Below are positions 56,336-64,000 of a DNA stretch of 64,000 bases, piece by piece. This DNA comes from Siphonodentalium dalli (taxonomy: Eukaryota; Mollusca; Scaphopoda; Gadilida; Siphonodentaliidae): assembly GCA_032622095.1 (NCBI GenBank), contig CP136062.1:9763710-9827709 (forward strand), written 5' to 3'. The notes under the pieces are model-generated. The model worked only from the letters and a program-made list of their open reading frames with translations. It searched no databases and was not told where the DNA came from. Every line of letters starts with the position of its first letter. Positions within the stretch are counted from its first letter, which is position 1. A program made the translations under genes and the position numbers.

Positions 56336-59108
56336 TCCGAATACTGTCTGGTCTAAAAACGTGTGGTTGTTTAGCTAACGAAAAATAGTGGTTACTTTTA
56401 ACAGAGACCAGAAATGATATTGTGTAATAATCACAGTAATTTTGTCACAGTAAACGTTAATTACTCATTGTCGCTATAACTATGTAATAAAACAATACAA
56501 ACAATCAATCTGGGACATTTGACGTTCGGAGCACAGCTATGGGAACACCCTAACCCTAACCCTGACCTCTTTCGCCAATTATGGTATCACCTGAGTGGTC
56601 TGTTCTAAAAATAGAACAATTAAGTATCACACTTAATCATCTCATTTTATAATAAAATAATCGAAACAAAATCAATATTAATTGATAGAAGCGTTCCGGG
56701 CAAGGGTCTTCAATTCAAATGTATTATTTTATACACACGAAACTATTTCAAAATTGTTATATGAAGAGATAATCCATCCTTAAAGCAACTTGGCGGTTTG
56801 CGCTAATAATACTCGCATTTGAATTTTTCCCTTATCGAACTATCTCGATAAATACTTGAATACCTTTCTACGAGCATTATGTCCCAGATACACGCATTGA
56901 AGTCATAAAAAAATACGATCTTTGGGTCCCAAGCAAAAACAGCCATGTGCACGGCATGGAACAGAAAAGGGCGTCTCGCGATGGTCTATCCATGATATGG
57001 TAGATATAAAGAGCGCTTATTTCACTTACGTGCGAAAAATTCAGACAACTGGAAAATGGCTGTGACCATGGCAAGTATTTGAACTTTGAAAACGGTATAA
57101 CAATATTTGCATTTATCAACATATCATATCTCTTTCCAAATCACGTAGACAAAATTTGTAAGGTCGAATGGTGCATGTCCATTTCATTTCAATGTGGAAT
57201 TATGCACACAAATAAGACACTAAATGTCGACTTTTAATCTACGTGTATAGTCTCAAGTTTTGAAAAAAAACACTCTAGAATATGAACGCTGTTTCAGTTT
57301 GTAAAAGCAGTTAGTTTTCGAACCCTCGGATAATTTTACATAAAATATATGCCATATTATATACAATTTGAAAAAGGGAGCTCTAAAACATTGGATCATC
57401 AACTTATTCGGTGTAATAAACTGTGAACTTGTTTTTGTTGAGATATCGATTTGGGTTCTGTGATCAACTTACATTATTTTCAATGGAAGAGGAATAGCTC
57501 AATGTATTTAGATATAGAGTTATTACCCTTCCATTGAAAATAAACTACAGTTTGAATTATGTTGAATTTTGGGAGCCATAACGGGGAAAAGTATTTTATG
57601 ATTTCAGCTAGTTTCTATTACTCTATGGGCTCCTTATGAGCCACAGACGTTCCAAATGATGATGAATTATAGTATTTTAATCATATTTTATGGCAAGGCT
57701 TGTTATTAAAACCGTATATCAAGGCACTATAAATAATAATCAGTGACATGATATAGGCTACTTAATTGGTGTTAATCGGTGTCCAATCTGAAATACCGAA
57801 CACACCGCTAACCGTATAATATTTGTCGATTAAGCGACAACACAGGGCCGTTTCCATAGTGACAATGCGATCTTGTGGTTTCTCATGCATGCCAGATAAA
57901 TGGTGAGATCAATGCCACTATTAGAAACAACAACAGTTTAGTATACTAAAACATACTTTTGAAGTCCCATCGACCAATATGAAACCAGAAAATCACATAT
58001 CTGATTTTGAAAACATGTGCGTATTCAGTGATAACTTAAATAAATCAAGTAATTTATTCGCATTTTTTTAAATAAGATTTTCTTATTTTCAAGAAAATAT
58101 GAATACAAAAAATGTAAATATGACAAAAGGTTTTTAATCAAAGCATGGAACAAGCCGACCTGGAAAATCGGGACAAAGCGAACCACAATACGGCCGAGCG
58201 GGTGGTCCATGTGATCCCGTTTCCGGAAGGTTTTGCCGAAAAATTAGACGCGATCAAATTCTTCAGACTCACACAAAAAAAACCGTAAAATAAAGAGTCA
58301 ATAAAAAGAAAAAATGTCGAGCTATATAAAAAACATTAATAAAACGACGACTTCAAATCAGACATACACATGTACATGTAGCAACTAAACGAGATTTCCC
58401 CAACATGGGTAAAACACATTGGCAATTTCAGTGAACTTACATGTAGGTAAAACAATTCGTATTATGTGAACCTATGGGATAACGATAAATTGAGCAGTAG
58501 TATCACTGTACTTACCACGTAGCACGCGGGGAATAACTTAAGAGACCACAGTTTATCCTTCGATTGAAAGTTAATTGAACGAATTGTCGTTAGTATGCAT
58601 TTTCACTGGCACCAGCTTGTCCGTGCCCGACAAAAGGCATAGAATTGGTCGCATAGCAATATCGATTATCCACATGTGTTATTTCAAATGGTCGATTGTG
58701 TACTGTCAATAGACAACCATTCGCACAGCAGGGATGACAAGATATACATATAGAATATCCCCATTGTGTCTGCATGGTCTGGGTGAATCAAAAGTGGCAT
58801 TTGGCGAGTGGTTAAAACCACAAAATGTCAAATAGTAGTGTAAATTCGATACATCCATACACAAATAAGGATATTCTGTTTCTCGGTACACGAGCAAAAC
58901 ATGCTAGGAAAGTGTTATAAATCCGTATAAACCAATTAACACGATTCCGGGGGCCATTCACAATAACCACCGGTGTGTAACCCACACTTGCCACTACACC
59001 GACGAGGTTTTGTTTACAAAACACCGCCACTTTACTCTCCCCAGTTCGAAATTAATAAAGTACGAGAATTAACTCACACTAAATGCATTTTTTTCTCGAC
59101 ATGAATCT
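56336..59108. other. No gene seen; short telomere-like motif
   Basis: 2.8 kb of AT-rich sequence. 56547-56563 contains accctaaccctaaccct, about two and a half units of the TTAGGG complement, too short to infer a telomere. The minus-strand frames between 56877 and 59030 show no recognisable domain. Confidence 0.4.
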
Positions 59109-59140
59109 TTAAAGGGGTACTATACACTAAATCCGGCCAA
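59109..59140 (+). repeat. Solitary end of a TTAA-type MITE
   Basis: TTAA (59109-59112) followed by aggggtactatacactaaat closely resembles the terminus at 29975-29995. No matching inverted end was found in the rest of the window. The word cactaaatccggcca also occurs near 33500. Confidence 0.5.
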
Positions 59141-59559
59141 GCAAGCATACGTGCAGTGCGGAATAAGAGTACAGGGTGGACAATTCTGCTAAAGTCGATA
59201 CGAGTACGGGGCGACACGGTATCAATTTCCAACATAGAATAAAGTCATCCTGAAATACTCTATTATGTCTATCATATAAATGTCCCAAATTCCGAAATGT
59301 TTTGTCGAAAATAGGTGTTACCAAACAGTAACATCATGTCATGATCTGAGTAAATAACCCATGCAGCAATTCTAATAGGCCTTTAGTATATATAGTCTGC
59401 CTGACAATCCCACTTTTTAAATAAACAATTACGGACACAAATACACAACATACAGGGCGGTAAATTAAAAATAATAAAAGGTCGGCCGACCACAGTGTCC
59501 CCCGACAACGTGGCAAGTCGATGCCGATTTGTTAATGAAATTAAAAAAAATGTTGAAAT
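59141..59559. other. No gene seen
   Basis: Unassigned; minus-strand frames only, without motifs. Confidence 0.35.
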
Positions 59560-59960
59560 GTTCTAAGTTGAAAGGGTTAATAATTCCGTAATTTTTTTTA
59601 TTTTCCCGTCATCTATATACATGTTGCACATCTCCAATATGTGGGTAACAATACTCTGAAGTTTCGAATATCTACGATCAAAACTGTAGGAGGAGTTGAT
59701 TACATCATGAAGGTACCCTCATACAGAAAATTATAAAAAATGTTTTTCAAAGTCGAAAGGCCCATAACTCTGGGGAAAAGCATTGGATCAAACTAAAATT
59801 CGAACTTGACCTGTATTTTGATATCAATGACTCACATAAAAAGGGAATTTTTAATTGAACAGTCCAAACTTGAGTTAACATCCGGAAACCAAAGAAAAAA
59901 AGTAGAAAATTGAATTTTCTAAGTCGAAAAAAGTCCATAACTCTAGGAAAAATCTATTCC
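59560..59960 (+). repeat. Degenerate ~190-bp repeats with CCATAACTCT motif
   Basis: Units near 59560, 59745 and 59915 share ttctaagtcgaaa (or variant), then cccataactctggggaaaa. This loosely tandem, AT-rich repeat type is common in marine invertebrates. A distant match (ccataacggggaaaagtatt) lies near 57576. Confidence 0.55.
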
Positions 59961-61464
59961 TAGGAATGTGGTGCTCTACCAATTTTTTTAGCAATTTTTA
60001 TCGTGACATTCCGGTGCTTTACTGGGGATTTTTTATTTTCGTCGCACAAAAGTGAAGAAAAATTACAGATTATGTAAGTATATCGCAGGTTTCTTTTAAC
60101 CAATGGATTATTTATATTGATGTTCACATTGATATGTGAAAAAATGTAAGAAATCCCATAGGAATGCCCGTAAATCATCATTTTATAATAATATTCCGAT
60201 ACTTTACAGAGTGCTCAGTGCTCTCCCAATAGGCAAGTGCTCTCCCCAGGATCATGTATTTTGCTATAACAAGCAAAAAAGCGAATAAATACTAAATATT
60301 ATGCGTTGGTTAGGGGGTAATACACTTAATATGTTATTTTGCGTCGCATATTCGTCCATAAAGGCATACTTTGTTCGTTTAATCACGTATTTCAGGGGTA
60401 GCAAACGCAATGAGGAGTATATGAATGAATTATGTAATCTATAATTATTTCCATGTGTTCTATTGGATATAACTGATAACAAACGCTCAATTCTTGTTCA
60501 GGAAATGATTGTCGAGCCAGGGTCGAACGTATTTGTATTGTGTAACTGTAATTGTGGTCAATCTTGGAATGTGACATAGTTGGTTGGTTTATGGCAATTA
60601 ATAGGTCATTATCCTTGTTATATCCCCAACAGAAACTGTTGCACCAGTGTTCACAAATATCATGTTTCATGTAAAATATCATGCTGAGATTTTGAAACAA
60701 CCGAGCAGTCGAAACCGGAAAACCTCAAACATTCTTACGTAGTTTGGTGGAAAAACCGCGAAAAACTAAACACGATATCAGGTATGACTATACACAGGTT
60801 CATGCAATTAGGTCCATTCGAGCAAAACTTACAACACAATCAGGTAGTAAGAGTGTTTTAATAGAGTAATCCCAAGCTACTGTTCCTGCGTGGCTAAAAA
60901 AGAGCTAAACTACACTTAACATACCTGTGTATCACGGGGTAATAGAACGTTGATGTACCAGTGGTGGTGTTTTTATTCTCATCGTTCAGTGATGTTCCCC
61001 GATAATCGTGACCAGATTTTCATTGCGAACTCGAACGCCAAATTACAAACCCGCCAAATTACAAACCCGCAAATGTGTAAGTGTATATATATATATATGT
61101 TTATGTGTGTATTTGAGTGGCCGTTTGTATGTATAATTGTTTTATTTCGACATTTGCGTCGTTTTGGTGGTCAGTGCTCTGTTTCTGATTTGTGACGCCA
61201 TCATGTGTGTATGCACCAATGTTGGATTTCATTATTCGTATTTATATATTCATGTATTCATATATTTATTGTCATGGACCTTAGTGGTTTACACCACATG
61301 CTTGGGATCAGTTGTATGGATTACATGTCTATTCTTAAAGCCATTTTGCAATTATTTTATATTTAGACTATTTTTCTTCGCTATGTGTGTCACATTCCTA
61401 TGGGTAATCCACTTGGGTGTGAGCCATATGCATTGTATGGGAGGCCAAATTCACATTTAATAAT
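59961..61464. other. No gene seen
   Basis: Unassigned. The hydrophobic plus-strand frame at 61137-61460 comes from T-rich DNA. A short (TA)n lies at 61083-61100. Confidence 0.4.
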
Positions 61465-61590
61465 GAATTGTGCTTAAGCGCAAATAGGGCATTCACACTT
61501 AAGCGTAATTAATTACGCTTAAGCTAAGCGCAATTAATTGCGCTTAAGCGCAATCAATTGCACTTAAGCACTATCAATTGCGCTACTATC
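61465..61590. repeat. Second cluster of GCGCTTAAGCGC-type palindromes
   Basis: Seven tightly packed variants: tgcgcttaagcgcaa, cacttaagcgta, acgcttaagctaagcgc and others, joined by attaatt or atcaatt. Denser than the cluster at 31745-32245 and nearly a satellite. Confidence 0.75.
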
Positions 61591-61802
61591 TAACCTACCC
61601 ATAAACTATTAGCATGACCTGGTGTATCACCAAGCAACACAAGATGAGCATTGAGCTAATTTTAACCTGTACTCAACAGTCAACTGTGAGTTTGTGTTCA
61701 ACAATGAGAATCCCTAATTACATATTATCAGCATCCCTCTATCCAAAGAATTGATGTCTCCTTCCCGGAACATCCTGGTAATATCCTTTCTTTCTTACCT
61801 CA
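61591..61802. other. No gene seen
   Basis: Unassigned sequence between the palindrome cluster and the hairpin MITE. Confidence 0.3.
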
Positions 61803-61804
61803 TA

Positions 61805-61998
61805 CAGTGATGCTCTAATTAATCGACTTCTTAACCACAGCATAATTAATTAATTATGGGTAACTTTTCAGGATTTAGTCGGAAATATGGCTTGTTGCCA
61901 TTCATCGAAAAGCTCTCGAGCCATATTTCTGACTAAATCCTGAAAAGTTATCCATAATTCTGCTGTGGTTAAGGAGTTGATTAATTAGAGCATTACTG
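61805..61998. mobile_element. Hairpin MITE, long variant, 194 bp
   Basis: Starts CAGTGATGCTCTAATTAATC and ends with the near-complement; TA on both sides (61803-61804, 61999-62000). Inner arms are as in 34275-34458, except that the loop here is cattcatcgaaaagctctcg, so one arm lost part of its pairing. Confidence 0.8.
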
Positions 61999-62000
61999 TA

Positions 62001-62815
62001 TGGTTTACCCTATTTTCATATTATCAACATCCCTGTCCAAAAAATGGTGTGTAATTACTGAAGCTTTGTGTCTCAGTCCTGGAGCTCTAGTTTTGCTTAT
62101 TAAATCAGCATCTCTTGCACAAATCTATAGTATTTCCATGATCATATAGTGTGAATGTGGTGTCACCGAGGGCTTTCTTCCCTCATATGGTGTGCCTGTA
62201 TACTCGAAAATTGAAGAAAATCAATGTCGCCCCGACTAATACAGAAAGTAATGCTATTGCAAGTAGCCCCAACTAATATATACCGAAGATAATATAATGC
62301 TATCACGAGTCGCTCCAACTAAAACAGAAGGTGATACTATTGCAAGTCAGCCATTTTGATAAAGAAGTTGGGCTAGCTCCCTACCCATCCAAACCAATGA
62401 AACCAAGAGGTGATATGTCAATAGGAGTTAATGCTAAGTTATGGAGAAACCTATTTATTCACCAGGGGTGTTTTGTTACGTATAACCATGAATTGCGCTT
62501 AGCGGAAACCTTCCGAGCAGGACTTTCAGAAATGTCATTGGGGAAGTTCAGCCATGAGATCCTCTGTGATCGTTACGAGGGTCATATCGCTCGATATTGC
62601 TTCAGGGTATACACCAAAATGTTTGGCAGTATAACGTGTGCCATCGCAATCGGAGTAGAGGAGCGTGATCTCACGATCACCGTGATTGGCGAGTGTGTGT
62701 TGTAGTGTGGCGTCCCATCTCCAACTTTCTTTTGACAGTAGTAGCATCGCCATTTCTGAAGAATAAAAACATGAAACTGTAAAATTTATAACGTGAAGGT
62801 GTGTATTCATGCATA
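62001..62815. other. No confirmed gene; one weak exon candidate
   Basis: A direct repeat (gaaaatcaatgtcgcccc / aactaa...acagaaggtgat) lies around 62215-62345. A plus-strand frame (62331-62705, 124 codons) overlaps a minus-strand frame (62535-62810). On the minus strand, ttttattcttcag| at 62756-62768 is a good splice acceptor before an open stretch, but frames disagree and no family is recognised. Confidence 0.3.
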
Positions 62816-63507
62816 GGTGAAGTAATTAACTCGTCCGCGGACGGACATCAGACCCTGAATCCCTATTCTAGCATGTCCTGATATCCGTCCGCGGACGGAC
62901 ATCAGACCCTGAATCCTTATTCTAGCATGTCCTGATATCCGTCCGCGGACGGACATCAGACCCTGAATCCTTATTCTAGCATGTCCTGATATCCGTCCGC
63001 GGACGGACATCAGACCCTGAATCCTTATTCTAGCATGTCCTGATATCCGTCCGCGGACGGACATCAGACCCTGAATCCTTATTCTAGCATGTCCTGATAT
63101 CCGTCCGCGGACGGACATCAGACCCTGAATCCTTATTCTAGCATGTCCTGATATCCGTCCGCGGACGGACATCAGACCCTGAATCCTTATTCTAGCATGT
63201 CCTGATATCCGTCCGCGGACGGACATCAGACCCTGAATCCTTATTCTAGCATGTCCTGATATCCGTCCGCGGACGGACATCAGACCCTGAATCCTTATTC
63301 TAGCATGTCCTGATATCCGTCCGCGGACGGACATCAGACCCTGAATCCTTATTCTAGCATGTCCTGATATCCGTCCGCGGACGGACATCAGACCATGAAT
63401 CCTTATTCTAGCATGTCCTGATATCCGTCCGCGGACGGACATCAGACCCTGAATCCTTATTCTAGCATGTCCTGATATCCCTCCGCGGACGAGCTAATTA
63501 GTTCGCC
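62816..63507. mobile_element. Twelve 54-bp tandem units inside short inverted termini
   Basis: Left end ggtgaagtaattaactcgtc and right end (complement) ggcgaactaattagctcgtc are inverted repeats that run into the first and last tccgcgga. Between them are 12 units of 54 bp from 62833 to 63480, nearly identical. Each holds the palindrome GTCCGCGGAC and ggacatcagaccctgaatcc, then tattctagcatgtcctgata. The minus strand is open for 211 codons as an 18-residue repeat (MSVRGRISGHARIRIQGL type), a consequence of 54 being divisible by three. Likely a MITE whose core expanded into a minisatellite. Confidence 0.8.
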
Positions 63508-64000
63508 CCATTTATAACTTGTATTATTCTTTAACAAACTGTCCCCGCAATGTCAATATATTGTATATAGTTTATTAAGTTGACTATTTTGTGAGCATAA
63601 GCGTATTGTCAAAATAATTGACGTTATATTAACTACAGAACGGATGAGCTACTTCATTTGTATCCCGGCATGGCTTGTATTATAATTTCTTAACAAATAA
63701 TCACCAATGTGGCTTTATACGAGGTTGTTTTAGTAGAATTTCAGCCAGCTGAGATTTCAGTACAGCACCGGAATAACGATTATTCAACTCACATAGCACC
63801 GGAATGACTCGGTAAACCACCGGAATACACATGTAGACCTATTTTATGGTCGTTTTCTTCGATTTGGTATGTTATTAATGATATTTTCATGTTGCATTGA
63901 CTTCAGGAATGTATTGAGGAACAGGCATTCAAAGTTACAATATACAGTATTCAGTATTAAGTCGGTAAGGCCCGTTCCAAACGACGGATTTTTGTCGACT
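63508..64000. other. No gene seen
   Basis: Unassigned. caccggaat occurs three times between 63766 and 63826, a short degenerate repeat. Confidence 0.4.

Noticed and set aside
56547-56563. Telomere or interstitial telomeric array
   Set aside because: Only about two and a half TTAGGG-type units; no array.
61137-61460. 107-codon hydrophobic frame, possible membrane protein
   Set aside because: Hydrophobicity follows from T-rich DNA; no balanced topology, no family motif, no splice or promoter context.
62331-62810. Opposed frames and a good acceptor site suggesting an exon
   Set aside because: No frame after the acceptor gives a recognisable protein and the two strands conflict; kept only as a weak note in the feature list.
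62807-63442. 211-codon repeat protein on the minus strand
   Set aside because: The frame stays open only because the 54-bp tandem unit is a multiple of three and lacks stops; no non-repetitive coding sequence adjoins it.

Overview
The window looks like AT-rich, gene-poor nuclear DNA of a marine invertebrate. It has no operons, no compact reading frames and no ribosome-binding sites. It carries many TIR/MITE families, 5' truncated non-LTR retrotransposon ends, a hAT BED-finger relic, a Crypton-type tyrosine recombinase relic, a gag-only DIRS/Ngaro-like element, tRNA- and 5S-derived sequences, and long (TA)n and (TG)n tracts. The repeat spectrum (frequent short palindromes such as taggcctac and acatgtacatgt, hairpin MITEs, CR1-like LINE tails) would fit an echinoderm, hemichordate, amphioxus or mollusc; I cannot decide between them from sequence alone. 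Apart from one plausible small membrane-protein exon (13917-14183, minus), every convincing protein signature belongs to a transposable element, and all of those are broken.

Layout. 1-4.3 kb: a 5S rRNA-derived sequence split by a 1.55-kb TTAA-targeting element, a second 5S-derived copy, a 1.3-kb TIR element containing a nested hAT relic (8-bp target duplication, BED zinc finger with two stops), and a CCGCGG-rich MITE. 5.6-9.3 kb: arrays of a ~160-bp repeat. 10-16.7 kb: a long-TIR MITE, a tRNA-derived SINE, a LINE 3' end, the membrane-protein exon candidate, palindromes and a ~0.5-kb tandem duplication. 16.9-19.2 kb: a dimeric higher-order repeat of ~280 bp. 19.7-21.9 kb: a dispersed repeat interrupted by a 1.52-kb giant inverted repeat; an uninterrupted relative lies near 54.9 kb. 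22.6 kb: a CR1-like LINE C-terminus. 25-28 kb: degenerate tandem repeats and a recent 360-bp duplication. 30-34.5 kb: a TTAA MITE, a tandem array of hairpin MITEs, a cluster of GCGCTTAAGCGC-like palindromes and several fold-back elements.

34.7-36.3 kb holds the best-preserved gene: a 460-codon Crypton/KIAA1958-like tyrosine recombinase on the minus strand, unbroken in frame but with six nonsense codons, and with a tandem repeat plus a CRE-like palindrome just upstream. 36.6-37.1 kb is a large GTTGGGCCAAC palindrome. 39.5-42.5 kb is a young tyrosine-recombinase-retrotransposon-like unit with split direct repeats (A1-gag-B1-A2-spacer-B2) and no RT, RNase H or recombinase. 42.5-64 kb is mostly repeats: a PIF/Harbinger-like MITE (48.2-49.4 kb), a long inverted repeat (50.5-51.1 kb), elements with internal tandem subrepeats next to (TA)n, a 24-bp minisatellite, a SINE, and finally twelve near-identical 54-bp units inside short inverted termini (62.8-63.5 kb).

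Taken together, the window records layered, nested, mostly non-autonomous transposition. Several insertions can be read at base resolution because the target site or an empty related site is also present. All family names come from motif recognition by eye; no database search was possible.
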